Shown: positions 13,094 through 24,714, counted from the first letter of the stretch. The stretch is 64,000 bases of DNA from Chondrilla cf. caribensis (GCA_964020155.1 OZ026561.1:1-64000), one strand, 5' to 3'. Program-made: numbers and translations. Notes: generated by a model from the letters alone, not told the origin.

Positions 13094-14261
13094 ACAAACA
13101 CACACACACACACACACCACAACACCACAACACCACAACAACACAGTCATGTTCACCTGAGGATCAGCAAGGATAACTTGCATTAGGGGATTCTTCTCTT
13201 TCAGGAACAAACCAACACCTACCAATGGATACTTGATATATGGAATTCCTTTGTAGATATGTGAAGTACAAACCAGCAAGCGTTCCACCTGTTCCTGTTC
13301 CAAAAGTAACAGCATCAACTCTGCCATCTACAATTGATGGCAATATCACGATCACATACGTACATATGCCCACACCATTATACACACGTGCATACTTGTT
13401 TGCCTCCAGATTTCAGGGCCTGTAGTCTCATAATGAGCTAGTCTGTTAGCTGTATTGTCAAACTATTTGGTCCAAACTGCATTTGAAAGATAACTTGCAA
13501 ATCTTTTGGCCTGCATAGAGTAGTATACTTTGACATCAAGACATCATATTCAGAGATTATACTACTCATATTAACAAATTCACTAACTATGTGGTTGTAG
13601 TTTTCTGGGTTATCATAAGGGACAGCTGGTACTGGTCTAACGTCTGCTCCTAGGACATGTAGAGCATCTATTTTTTTTCCTGTATACATTAAACAATGCA
13701 CTCAGCCACAAAGGAGTCATAACCCAGTGATGTTGACGAACCTGGGATTGCGTGTCTGGCACACAAATCACACATTGATAGCCAATAGCATTGCATAGAT
13801 GTGCCAAACCAATTCCTATGCACAGCAGGAAATCGGTTTGAGATATATAACAACATATAACCCTAGCGTCGACAATACAAGAAAATGAACTCATAACAAA
13901 CCAGACCTGTGTTGCCTGCTGTCCCTTCCACTATGGTCCCACCGGGCCTCGCCAAACCTATCCAATTAATTTTGGAACAATAATACTGCATGGTTCAAAC
14001 TTCAGTCAATGTTTCTGACCTCTTTCTTCAGCGTCCTTGATGAGGTACAGAGCGGCCCTGTCCTTAACGGAACCACCAGGGTTTAGCTGCTCCGCCTTAA
14101 CAACAATATTACATGATGTCTCTTCGCTCACACCCTTTAACCTCACTAAAGGAGTACTACAGGATATGAAAAGGCATCCATAATTAAATTTCAGCCAGAA
14201 AACACTTGGATACTCAAAGCACCCTCACTTGCCAACCAATTTAGTAAAACCATCCACAACG
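12420..14261 (-). pseudogene. Cysteine-synthase-like PLP enzyme pseudogene, copy 1
   Basis: On the minus strand, about nine short exons encode a cysteine synthase / cystathionine beta-synthase-fold protein. In order they give [18 protein letters not shown], the PLP-lysine region [60 protein letters not shown], the GTGTGG phosphate loop, SVLYNYFSHGKL and GFFVGASSGLN. The order and wording fit fungal-type cysteine synthases (O-acetylserine sulfhydrylase-like). It is broken: an A8 run at 13671-13678 puts the exon out of frame, TAG replaces an expected Gln at 13463-13465 (the usual WTNQFDNTAN region), and a second TAG falls at 12564-12566 in the usual CDSGQRY region. Copy 1 also has GIDHRRVT where copy 2 keeps GIGQGRVT. 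Introns are retained, so this is a duplicated, not retroposed, pseudogene. Confidence 0.82.
13012..13118. repeat. (CA)n microsatellite in pseudogene intron
   Basis: An almost pure CA tract with a few CAAA interruptions lies in the intron before the SVLYNY exon of the cysteine-synthase-like pseudogene. The second copy has a shorter tract at 19860-19922. Confidence 0.95.
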
Positions 14262-14289
14262 TTCGAACTATAACGTAACTACAGAGAGA

Positions 14290-14560
14290 AAGATTATGTC
14301 ATGATAACCAAGACTTATGCCAACATCGATAGGGCTGGGACGCACTCTACACAGCCGCCCCACCACACGGACTACAAACCTTCTACCAGAGCTCAAACTT
14401 CCTGAGAAGACGGCCATGCTGGTGTCAGAGGGAAAGGGGGTCACCACACCGTCATAACATAGACAACACCCTACGACACACCACACCGTCATAACATAGA
14501 CAACACCCTACGACACACCACACCGGCATAACATAGACAGCACACAAAGCTCCCTTGCCG
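14290..14560. repeat. Duplicated unassigned segment with 34-bp tandem repeats
   Basis: This segment recurs at about 17697-17896. It ends in about three copies here of a unit containing cgtcataacatagacaacac. A plus-strand frame from 14308 could encode a short peptide ending LLPELKLPEKTAMLVSEGKG, but I do not recognise it and it lacks support as a gene. Confidence 0.6.
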
Positions 14561-14570
14561 TAGCTACGAG

Positions 14571-14667
14571 GGATCAAGTGCAGCGCCTGGACCAGCCATC
14601 GTAGCGATTCTGTGACGTCATTATGACGTCATACACATCAATTACGTCATTTCGGTACTATTTATAG
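14571..14667 (+). repeat. Merlin left terminal inverted repeat
   Basis: This is the 97-bp left arm. It includes two copies of the palindromic motif tgacgtcat, a CRE/ATF-like octamer context, near 14612 and 14624. The same motifs are mirrored in the right arm. Confidence 0.93.
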
Positions 14668-14786
14668 CGTAGTATTAATCATAGCATTAATTATAACTTT
14701 AATATACACATTAAATCAACATTAAATGGGATTTATGAATATAATTATCGTTTCGGCGCGTAATTTGAGAGTTCAAGCTGTTTAGA

Positions 14787-15849
14787 ATGTCTTTACTTGA
14801 TCTTGGCCCTGTTCTTTTTGGTGGCAATGATGGCATAATTTCCTACATGAAAAGTAAGTAGGTATGAATTAACATAATGTCATACTATTAGTACAAAACA
14901 ATAATTACTATGTAGGTAAGCAACTTCTGTCCAGTTCTAAGAACTGCCCTAATTGCAGTACACCAGGCAACCCCCAACCCATGAATTGGGAAACAAGAGG
15001 GGATGGGGCAGATGGATATCGATGGAGATGTCCAGTGTCATCCTGCAGGAAATCTGTGGGTATTCGCAAGGGGACCTTCTTTGAAAAGACTGTAATAAGT
15101 CTGCAGAAGTGGTTACTCTTGATTTATTGGTGGTCAAGAGAATACCCAGTGAGTGCAGCCATGGAAGAGGCTAAAGTGTCAAAACACACGGCCATTGATG
15201 TATACCAATGGCTACGTGAAATTTGCTCATCGAAGTTGTTGGCAACGAGCATTAAATTAGGTGGTGCAAATAAAATTGTACAAATTGACGAGAGTCTTTT
15301 CCGCCACAAGCCAAAGGTAAACAAGTGTAATAATTACATTCAATTTGTCCAATAGTGTATCTTTCAATCTTTACTTTTGCATTCTTGCATGATTAGTATC
15401 AAAGAGGTCGTCGGACAACCCAAGAAAAATGGGTTTTCGGTATGGTGGATTGCAGCACATCTCCTGCTCTAGGATACATGGAAACCGTTCCAGATAGGAC
15501 TGCAACCACCTTGTTGCCGATTATCCAGGCCCACATTCTGCCAGGGACTACAATCCATTCAGATCAGTGGCGGGCCTACCAGAGAGTGCAATCTCTACCA
15601 AATGTTTCCCAGTATAGGACAGTCAACCACTCAGTAAATTTTGTCGACCCCCAAACTGGAACGCACACTCAAAACATTGAGTCCTACTGGGCCAGAGTTA
15701 AACTAAAGTTCAAAAGAATGAAGGGTGTATACTCCGAACATTTAAACTCGTATTTGGACGAGTTTTTATGGCGAGAAAGACATGGGAAGACCAGTGAGGA
15801 GACCTTTAACAACATCATTGCGCATATAGCTGATATTTATCCGGTGTAG
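14787..15849 (+). CDS. Merlin transposase, ISXO2-like DDE family
   Basis: Three exons join in frame: 14787-14853, 14916-15316 and 15397-15849, giving 306 residues and a TAG stop. This protein would cut and join the element ends in the nucleus. An N-terminal zinc-ribbon-like pattern (CPNC, then RCPVSSC about 30 residues later) is followed by a helical DNA-binding segment. The catalytic acids are visible as D in VQIDESLF, D in HSDQWRAY and E in HTQNIESYWARVK, as in ISXO2/IS1595 transposases. Both introns have GT-AG ends; the first is 62 bp and the second 80 bp. No stop or frameshift is seen, so it may be functional. The start ATG is the first in the frame just inside the left inverted repeat. 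Confidence 0.88.
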
Positions 15850-16116
15850 GTACAGGTGTAATCAACACAACATAACAAACATACCCACAAAAATAACCTA
15901 AACAAATCAAAAAGTCATGGAACGATTAAAATCTACAAAAATCAACTTATCTTCCATTTTTCAGTTATTTTATTCCGTGTAACCTTCATAGCCATCTTTT
16001 TATACCACCACCTCTTTTTGTGTTGGAGCTACAGCTTCACGAATCTTCACTTTTTTTAGTTTGTCTTCAAGAGGACTGAAACACGAGTGAAAATTACTAC
16101 TGACGCTATTACTATG

Positions 16117-16213
16117 CTATAAATAGTACCGAAATGACGTAATTGATGCGTATGACGTCATAATGACGTCACAGAATCGCTACGATGGCTGGTCCAGGCG
16201 CTGCACTTGATCC
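16117..16213 (-). repeat. Merlin right terminal inverted repeat
   Basis: This is the right 97-bp arm, the reverse complement of 14571-14667 with one visible difference (cgcatc versus cacatc context). Confidence 0.93.
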
Positions 16214-16840
16214 GCTACGAGCTACGTAGCTCCACCATCTTCGAGTATACTCGAATTTAGGATTTACTGCAACATCATATAATATGCATTCCTACGCGTA
16301 ACTACTACAGTGAATTTATATTATTTCTATTGTGCGAACAAAATGGCCGATTTCAAAACGCCGACAATTAGGATTTGGGCTAGAATTTGAGCGCGAAGAC
16401 TTCAACGAGCTTTAAATCTTCACCGAAGGTTCTTCTAAACCTATTAGAGACGATCAAGTGATTCGAGTGCCTGGGGTGGCCTATTCTCCGAATTGAATAT
16501 TTAGGGCAACTTTAAATAGTGCAGATAATACTAATAAAATAGATAGGTCACGGTGGCGGGGTGGTCAGGTGACACGACTCTAGGCTCCAGGTCGCGGGTT
16601 CGAATCCTCAAAAGGACGGTTTTTTTCTCTGAAAAAAAATAGCTCACTTCCTGGTGGTCAGTCGCATACTCTCTACAAAGAACCGTAGGGGGGAGCTTTG
16701 GGACTCGCGGCTGACCTCCCAGCTAGAATAGTGTCTTCTGCATTCGTGGAATGACGCAAGTACACAGTATCTGTGGAAAGTCCCTGTAAAACTCTACATA
16801 TATAGGTGTCTTTGACCCTGAGTGGGTGACTTTTTTATTA
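16214..16840 (+). repeat. tRNA-SINE-containing interspersed repeat, copy 2
   Basis: The Merlin element inserted at the left edge of this copy, in the tacgagctacg motif. The B box lies at 16597-16607. The copy ends in gtgacttttttatta, and its 3' flank is unlike that of copies 1 and 3. Confidence 0.7.
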
Positions 16841-17340
16841 AAAACCCTGGAATTCTTGCTTTATTTCGTATTTCAAATACATCAATAGAACAGATTACTA
16901 TAACAATAACATAGTATTAATTAGTATCAAAGAATTTGAAACTGTCTCTTCATGTCTATCATCAACTGCCAATCATTCTTCTTCTGCAAATCTTCTCTGG
17001 AGTATCCTTGACAGCATCAATAGACTACCTACTTATCTGTATAGCAGAACAGTGTCAATAATATTTGATCATATTACCTCGCCAATGGCTTACTTTGCCA
17101 ACAATCAGGTCAGCCTCATCAAAATGTCACCCAAAGGGTCTAGGTGTCTCTCCTTGCATCCTTTGTCACCAAATCACTGGCTTGTGGTTGGCCTTGTTAC
17201 AATGCCGATGTCACAAAACTATACCAGACATAAACTGACAGTAAGCACTCCATTGGATCACATCCAAGTACACTGTATACCTGCACCCATTGAACATGCA
17301 AACAGGAAGAATAAAAAAACTGATAATAAATCCCATCCGT
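16841..17340. other. Unassigned sequence, similar to 21750-22060
   Basis: This stretch is recognisably related to 21750-22060 (for example around 16985-17050), so it is part of the segmental duplication. A 97-codon plus-strand frame at 17052 resembles no family I know. Confidence 0.4.
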
Positions 17341-17354
17341 GTTGAAGTATGTGC

Positions 17355-17365
17355 CACCACGCACG

Positions 17366-17408
<43 letters not shown>

Positions 17409-17532
17409 ACAGACACACATGCACACAAAACACACACATGTACACACACATACAAAAGACACACACATATATGATATACACACAACCACACATACAATAC
17501 ATACAGAGACAGATACAAACACAAACATACAT

Positions 17533-17571
<39 letters not shown>

Positions 17572-17640
17572 AGACACAAAACACACACATGTAAACACAC
17601 ATACAAAAGACACACACATTATGATATACACACAACCACA
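17355..17640. repeat. (CA)n-rich microsatellite with internal duplication
   Basis: CA repeats are interspersed with tacatacaa and agacac motifs. The block containing cacaaccacacatacaatac occurs twice, at about 17485 and 17630. The long open frames across it on both strands come from the dinucleotide repeat. Confidence 0.9.
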
Positions 17641-17646
17641 CATACA

Positions 17647-17698
17647 ATACTCAAAGCACCCTCACTTGCCAACCAATCCTTTAAAACCATCCACAACC
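17647..17698 (-). pseudogene. Fragment of cysteine-synthase-like gene, copy 3
   Basis: On the minus strand this stretch reads VVDGFKGLVG followed by a gtgagg donor. It equals the N-terminal exon of the pseudogenes at 14229-14261 and about 21022-21053. Nothing else of the gene is present here, so it is a breakpoint remnant of the segmental duplication. Confidence 0.65.
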
Positions 17699-17896
17699 AG
17701 GACTTATGCCAACATCGATAGGGCTGGGACGCACTCTACATAGCCACCCCACCACACGGACTGCAAACCTTCTACCAGAGCTCAAACTTCCTGAGAAGAC
17801 GGCCATGCTGGTGTCAGAGGGAAAGGGGGTCACCACACCGTCATAACATAGACAACACCCTACGACACACCACACCGGCATAACATAGACAACACA

Positions 17897-18545
17897 CAAA
17901 GCTCCCTTGCCGTAGCTACGAGCTACGTAGCTCCACCATCTTCGAGTATACTCAAATTTAGGATTTACTGCAACATCATATAATATGCATTCCTACGCGT
18001 AACTACTACAGTGAATTTATATTATTTCTATTGTGCGAACAAAATGGCCGATTTCAAAACGCCGACAATTAGGATTTGGGCTAGAATTTGAGCGCGAAGA
18101 CTTCAACGAGCTTTAAATCTTCACCGAAGGTTCTTTTAAACCTATTAGAGACGATCAAGTGATTCGAGTGCCTGGGGGTGGCCTATTCTCCGAATTGAAC
18201 ATTGAGGGCAACTTTAAATAGCGCAGATAATAATAATAAAATAGATAGGTCACGGTGGCGGGGTGGTCAGGTGACACGACTCTAGGCTCCAGGTCGCGGG
18301 TTCGAATCCTCAAAAGGACGGTTTTTTTCTCTGAAAAAAAATAGCTCACTTCCTGGTGGTCAGTCGCAATACTCTCTACAAAGAACCGTAGGGAGGAGCT
18401 TTGGGACTCGCGGCTGACCTCCCAGCTAGAATAGTGTCTTCTGCATTTGTGGAATGACGCAAGTACACAGTATCTGTGGAAAGTCCCTGTAAAACTCTAC
18501 ATATATAGGTGTCTTTGACCCTGAGTGGGTGACTTTTTTATTAAC
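17897..18545 (+). repeat. tRNA-SINE-containing interspersed repeat, copy 3
   Basis: The B box is at 18299-18309. The final ~80 bp of the element (from cacagt.tctgtgg to ttattaa) is repeated immediately downstream at 18546-18625, giving a duplicated tail. The downstream flank matches copy 1, which places copies 1 and 3 in the same duplicated segment. Confidence 0.7.
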
Positions 18546-18765
18546 ACAGTCTCTGTGGAAAGTCCCTGTAAAACTCTACATATATAGGTGTCTTTGACCC
18601 TGAGTGGGTGACTTTTTTATTAATTACAAATCCGACAATTTCTTCATTTCATTAATGTGATCATTATAATACAGTAATTTGATACTTGAACAAATTATGG
18701 ACAACATAAGGTTGGAAGAGTGAAAGCTATTGCTCCACCCACGTACTACCGTTTTAACTAATATT

Positions 18766-18835
18766 TATTATGTAACTAATATTTATTATGTAACTAATAT
18801 TTATTATGTAACTAATATTTATTATGTAACTATGC
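18766..18835. repeat. 18-bp tandem repeat
   Basis: Four copies of taactaatatttattatg lie in tandem. The parallel segment near 11951 has a single copy, so the expansion came after the segmental duplication. Confidence 0.85.
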
Positions 18836-19276
18836 GTTTATTTTAATTGTCAATAACAAGTATCTATGGCCTAAATAAGTATACCAAACTTAACCTAAGT
18901 GACAGTCGATTAGAATAGAGGGAATGGGTATTTCCTGTGAATGTGTAAAAGGGGTGGGTCCTGTATTGATGTTAAGGCGTTAAAATCAAGATGCTGATTG
19001 TCCCACATGTAGTTGAATTTGACGTTTTACAAAGCCAAAAGGTTTCAAAATGAAAGTATGTCAGTCACTTTTATCAGTTTGGAACACGTATGTATGTTTG
19101 CAAGAATTTCAACTGTGGAATAATATGACTGAATCAACTTTTTGTATTTTATTAATAAGTAGAATGGTAAATTTAAAGTTTTCAATTCTTATTACTGTCA
19201 ATGCAAAGAACTGTGATATTTCTCTGGAAGTGTTTGGAGAAGACCTGCAGGAAGGCAAGAACAGAGCATTCACATT

Positions 19277-19886
19277 TTACATACCAGCTACAGGTATGCC
19301 TCTATTGACCCTCTCACCTCGGTCCTTCAATACTGTCCTACTGAACAGTTCGGAGAAGTACCTCTGGAGAGTTAAAAATATGTTCACAACAATGCGACTA
19401 CTTCAGTGGACACTGCTGACCTATCCTGAATCACACAAGCAAGTGACAATGGTCTTGCCAGGCCCCATTGTTCTTGCAACCTATAAATTATGTGTGTGTG
19501 TTACCATGATACTAGCAAGGTGTAGACCATTAAGCAAACCTTAACAGGAGCAGCAACGTTCAGTCCGGATGATGCTCCCACAAAGAAACCTTCTTCATGG
19601 AGAATTCTAAATGTCTAAGAAGTGACAACTACATGACTTTACAAATAAACAAATCAACTAATATTATACCACGCACCATTGTTACAGCCTCTTCATCAGA
19701 TATCATAACAGCAGAATCTATAGGAGCACCAGATACATTGTTAGTCACTCTTCCCTGACCAATGCCTTCAGTAATTGAGGATCTTTCTGTTCTTTCCAGT
19801 TTACCATGAGAAAAGTAGTTGTAGAGTACACTTCCCTCAAATAATGCATTGCTTACACATTCACACACACACACACACACATGCAC

Positions 19887-19919
<33 letters not shown>

Positions 19920-21053
19920 AACACCACAACACCACAACAACACAGTCATGTTCACCTGAGGATCAGCAAGGACAACTTGCACTAGGGGATTTTTCTCTTT
20001 CAGGAACAGACCAACACCTGCCAATGGATACTTGATATATGGAATTCCTTTGTAGATATGTGAAGTACAAACCAGCAAGTGTTCCACCCGTTCCTGTTCC
20101 AAAAGTAACAGCATTAACTCTGCCATCTACAGTTGATGGCAATATCACGATCACATACATATGCCCACACCATTATACACACGTGCATACTTGTTTGCCT
20201 CCAGATTTCAGGGCCTGTAGTCTCATAATGAGCTAGTCTGTTAGCTGTATTGTCAAACTATTTGGTCCAAACTGCATTTGAAAGATAACTTGCAAATCTT
20301 TTGGCCTGCATAGAGTAGTATACTTTGACATCAAGACATCATATTCAGAGATTATACTACTCATATTAACAAATTCACTAACTATGTGGTTGTAGTTTTC
20401 TGGGTTATCATAAGGGACAGCTGGTACTGGTCTAACGTCTGCTCCTAGGACATGTAGAGCATCTATTTTTTTTCCTGTATACATTAAACAATGCACTCAG
20501 CCACAAAGGAGTCATAACCCAGTGATGTTGACGAACCTGGGATTGCGTGTCTGGCACACAAATCACACATTGATAGCCAATAGCATTGCATAGATGTGCC
20601 AAACCAATTCCTATGCACAGCAGGAAATCGGTTTGAGATATATAACAACATATAACCCTAGCGTCGACAATACAAGAAAATGAACTCATAACAAACCAGA
20701 CCTGTGTTGCCTGCTGTCCCTTCCACTATGGTCCCACCGGGCCTCGCCAAACCTATCCAATTAATTTTGGAACAATAATACTGCATGGTTCAAACTTCGG
20801 TCAATGTCTCTGACCTCTTTCTTCAGCGTCCTTGATGAGGTACAGAGCGGCCCTGTCCTTAACGGAACCACCAGGGTTTATCTGCTCCGCCTTAACAACA
20901 ATATTACATGATGTCTCTTCGCTCACACCCTTTAACCTCACTAAAGGAGTACTACAGGATATGAAAAGGCATCCATAAATTTCAGCCAGAAAACACTTGG
21001 ATACTCAAAGCACCCTCACTTGCCAACCAATTCTTTAAAACCATCCACAAACT
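19277..21053 (-). pseudogene. Cysteine-synthase-like PLP enzyme pseudogene, copy 2
   Basis: This copy lies 6857 bp from copy 1 at the 3' end and has the same exon set. It shares the A8 frameshift (about 20466-20473) and both TAG codons, so the gene had already decayed when the segment was duplicated. It is closer to the ancestral sequence in one place: SITEGIGQGRVTNN is preserved where copy 1 is altered. The lysine exon reads [17 protein letters not shown]. Neither copy can encode a full enzyme unless the stops are bypassed. Confidence 0.82.
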
Positions 21054-21102
21054 TTACATACCCTCGGGTTTTATAGTACGAAACAGAAACAGAAGACTTT
21101 GT

Positions 21103-21746
21103 AAAGCTCCTTTGCCGTAGCTACGAACTACGTACCTCCACCATCTTCGAGTATATTCGAATTTAGGAAATACTGCAACATCATATAATATGCATTCCTA
21201 CGCGTAACTACTACAGTGAATTTATATTATTCATATTGTGCAAACAAAATGGCCGATTTCAAAATGCCCACAATTAGGATTTGGGCTAGAATTTGAGCGC
21301 AAAGACTTCAACGAACGTTAATTATTCACCGAAGGTTCTTCTAAACCTATTAGAGACGATCAAGTGATTCGAGTGCCTGGGGGTGGCCTATTCTCCGAAT
21401 TGAACATTGAGGGCAACTTTAAATAGCGCAGATAATAATAATAAAATAGATAGGTCACGGTGGCGGGGTGGTCAGGTGACACGACTCTAGGCTCCAGGTC
21501 GCGGGTTCGAATCCTCGAAAGGACGGTTTTTTTCTCTGAAAAAAATAGCTCACTTCCTGGTGGTCAGTCGCATACTCTCTACAAAGAACCGTAGGGGGGA
21601 GCTTTGGGACTCGCGGCTGACCTCCCAGCTAGAATAGTGTCTTCTGCATTCGTGGAATGACGCAAGTACACAGTCTCTGTGGAAAGTCCCTGTAAAGCTC
21701 TACATATATAGGTGTCTTTGACCCTGAGTGGGTGACCTTTTTGTTA
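21103..21746 (+). repeat. tRNA-SINE-containing interspersed repeat, copy 4
   Basis: The B box is at 21504-21514. It has more substitutions than the other three copies (for example ttcatattgtgc and acgttaattattc), so it is probably older. It ends at gtgacctttttgttaa. Confidence 0.7.
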
Positions 21747-22069
21747 ACTGCTATTTTATATAATTTTCGTTTATTGCGTTTATTTTGTTAATTTTAATGT
21801 GATAATCATAATACTTAAACTTAATAATACTTGAACAATAGAACAGATTATTATGACAAGTATGTAATATTAACGAGTATTAAAGAATTCAAAGTGAAAC
21901 TGTTTCTTCAGGTCTACATCTATGTATCATCAACTGCCAATCACATTTCTACAAATCTTCTATGAAGTATTCCTTGACATCATCAATAGACTGCATACTT
22001 ATCTTATAGCAAAACACAAATAAACAAACAATAAATCACATCCTTGGTGAATAATGTGTCACATGCATG

Positions 22070-22111
22070 CACACACATGCATACAAAACACACACACATA
22101 CAATACACACA

Positions 22112-22167
<56 letters not shown>

Positions 22168-22195
22168 TACATACAAAACACACACACACACAGCA
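22070..22195. repeat. (CA)n microsatellite
   Basis: A long CA tract with flanking catgcacacac and tacaaaacac variants, like the one at 17355-17640 in the related segment. Confidence 0.95.
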
Positions 22196-23205
22196 CATTT
22201 ATTTCAATTGCCTAATTTCTAACCGCCGTGGTAGACTGCATACATTATTATTGTAGTGAATATCTCCCAAATACAAGCTTTACTAAGATAATTGAATAAT
22301 GTCAGAATTGTAGTTCCTAATACAATCACACAGTGTCTTTTAGTCTTCTCGCTCCTTAATTCTTCCTCCATCATTTTCACTTACAAAATGCTTTCTAAGA
22401 TGTGGTGGATTTATGCCCAACAATGTCACTTCTGTGTAATTGATATTTAATATACTTTGATTACCTGAAGCAACCACCCAAAGCAATTAAATGATCCAGA
22501 GTGGTTCTGCAGGATCTGCTACGCTGCATTAAAAGGACAGTAATTTCTGTTTTATTGTTATTTTTGTATTATGCTTCAGTTACTCTCTGTTATCCATGGC
22601 CACACAACATTATGCTGGTAATTCTTGAATGACAAAATTAATGTCGTTTTAGACTAGATATAACATGATATTCAAGGCCATACAACTCTAGATACCTTGG
22701 TGGGCGCCTAGTATAGTAGCCCCCAGGGCTAAAGGCTCACCCACGTTAAATAAGATTCCGTAACCAAAACCAGATATAATGCCTTTACGAGGTATTCGAC
22801 TACAATTTATCTCCACACACCGCCAAATGACTGAACTTAGATGAACAAGTACAACACAGCATCTGATTGGTGCACATGATCACATGACCAGTTGCCGGGA
22901 CTATAGGCTGAAAATGGCTTTCAGGTTGCTGGATCAATAGCCACAGGGTAATTTTTAGGGTTAGTAACCTAACCTAAATAGTACAGAGTATAATTAGCAT
23001 ATTGTACACCATATAATCAGATAGGTGTAAAACGTTCATAGTCAGCAATTTGCTGTTATTACTACCAATTTTCGGCATAATTCACCCGAAAACCTGCTCG
23101 AGCACACTAGCAGCAGAAGCAAGGCCAAGGTAGCTGATGCGGCGAATGATACAGGAGTGCCCGCATGTGCTAAACATATGACATGTGCACAACAACACCT
23201 TGCCC

Positions 23206-23236
<31 letters not shown>

Positions 23237-23363
23237 TGGAAGACATGCATACTAATGTTGAAACAATGCTGGTTGGTGTGAAGTCAGATACACATACAGT
23301 ACACATAAAAAATTAAACTACACAGAACTACTGGTATAATAGAGAGTAACCTCTGCACCACAA
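22196..23363. other. Intergenic sequence without a recognised gene
   Basis: No conserved coding exon is visible on either strand. The stretch holds an (AAT)n tract at about 23204-23233. It may include the 3' untranslated region of the minus-strand membrane-protein gene that ends at 23364. Confidence 0.5.
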
Positions 23364-23911
23364 TCAAAGTGGTGTGCTATATAGCTCAGCAGTTGGATTG
23401 GCTATGTAGTCTCCATTTTGCCCTCCCACTTTGGGCCTTAGTCCAAGGGAGCTTCTTAGACTGGCGTTTCTGTTAATTGATCTTAAGCTTCCTCCAGCTT
23501 GGTAGTGAGCGGATACTCCTGTAGTGTTGTCCCAGTAACGTGTTGTGATACTGATCATGAGAAAGGTATAACAGGTATAAAGCACCTCGCACTGGTATGT
23601 AATGATAAGACATTATAGTAACACTTACTACACCTACGTACACACATAGATACGTTGTGACCACAGTCATTCATAGCATGTGATCTAGAGACTATACACA
23701 CCATCCTTTACCTGTATTGTTGGTATCTCTCCTTGTACCTTGGTCGGCAACAGCAGCATCCACATATTAACAGAGCTACTAATAACAGGGCCAATAGACC
23801 TACCACACCTCCAACAACACCTCCGATCAGAGCAACAGGAATTTGTGGTGGGGGTGGGGACTAAATATATGAAAGTACAACACATTTGGTTATTAAAAGA
23901 TATTATTAATG

Positions 23912-23969
<58 letters not shown>

Positions 23970-24029
23970 CACAAACACACACACACACATTCACAAACAC
24001 ACACACACATGTTCACAAACACAAACACA

Positions 24030-24069
<40 letters not shown>

Positions 24070-24223
24070 CACAAACACACACACACACATTCACAAACAC
24101 ACACACACATGTTCACAAACACAAACACACACCCACACACACGTGCACAAACACACACAATCACAAACACACACACATTCACACACGTGCACACACACAC
24201 GTTCACAAACACACACATATTCA

Positions 24224-24275
<52 letters not shown>

Positions 24276-24714
24276 AGACACTACTTACGGTACTTGGTGA
24301 AGGCGTTGTCACTGATGATGATGTATCCGGGGATGTCGTCTCAACCGTCGACGAAGTACTCGAAGAAGGAACTAATACCACTGACGTGGGAGGAGGTAAG
24401 GGAGGAGACGAAGAGCTTGCCATGAAAGATAACGAGGACGATACCATTGAAGTACTTGATGTGAAAGGTGATATTTGTGAAGAGTCCATAACAGTTCCCG
24501 ATTCATTGGCAGTGACTACCTCGACAGAAGAGGTTCGCATAACGTCTGAAATAGGCGTGGGTTCAACCATAGACCCTGTTTCGACAGAAATGGACGTGGA
24601 ATCGGCCATGAATCCACTGGGGGCGCTCATGGAGCTCTGGGCACCGGTCAGGCGAGGGATCGGGAATGACAGACAAAGACATAAACACAAAACGCGACAG
24701 ATTTCTGGAATCAT
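23364..24714 (-). CDS. Ser/Thr-rich single-pass membrane protein (unknown family)
   Basis: Three minus-strand exons, 24289-24714, 23712-23860 and 23364-23550, join in frame to 253 residues. A signal peptide (hydrophobic [11 protein letters not shown] near residues 7-17) leads into about 115 residues rich in Ser, Thr, Pro and Val, as in mucin-like O-glycosylated stalks. Exon 2 encodes one transmembrane helix with [19 protein letters not shown] followed by the palmitoylation-like [15 protein letters not shown]. Exon 3 encodes a short cytoplasmic tail ending [17 protein letters not shown] with two tyrosines that could be phosphorylated. The layout suggests a small cell-surface receptor or adhesion-like protein. 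I cannot name the family. The start codon lies 189 bp from the divergent sulfotransferase gene. Confidence 0.75.
23913..24270. repeat. (CA)n tract with ~120-bp internal duplication, in intron 1 of membrane-protein gene
   Basis: CA repeats are broken by gttcacaaac and gtgcacaa units. A block of about 110-120 bp around 23965-24040 recurs at 24065-24135. The repeat lies wholly between exons 1 and 2. Confidence 0.9.

Larger units (their letters stand above)
14571..16213 (+). mobile_element. Complete Merlin-type (IS1016/ISXO2-like) DNA transposon
   Basis: The element is 1643 bp. Its 97-bp terminal inverted repeats (14571-14667 and 16117-16213) begin ggatcaagtgcagcgcctgg and match with one visible mismatch. 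It is flanked by the direct 8-bp duplication gctacgag (14563-14570 and 16214-16221). Uninterrupted empty sites with one gctacgag occur in the same repeat at about 11187, 17915 and, slightly diverged, 21118. The inside encodes one DDE transposase of the ISXO2/IS1595 type. TIRs, 8-bp duplication and transposase type together fit the Merlin superfamily. Near-identical TIRs and an open gene imply recent activity. Confidence 0.92.

Noticed and set aside
12564..13465. TAG reassigned to Gln in this genome
   Set aside because: Neighbouring genes use CAG/CAA for Gln and TAG as a stop (for example SDHA and the transposase), and the pseudogenes also carry a frameshift.
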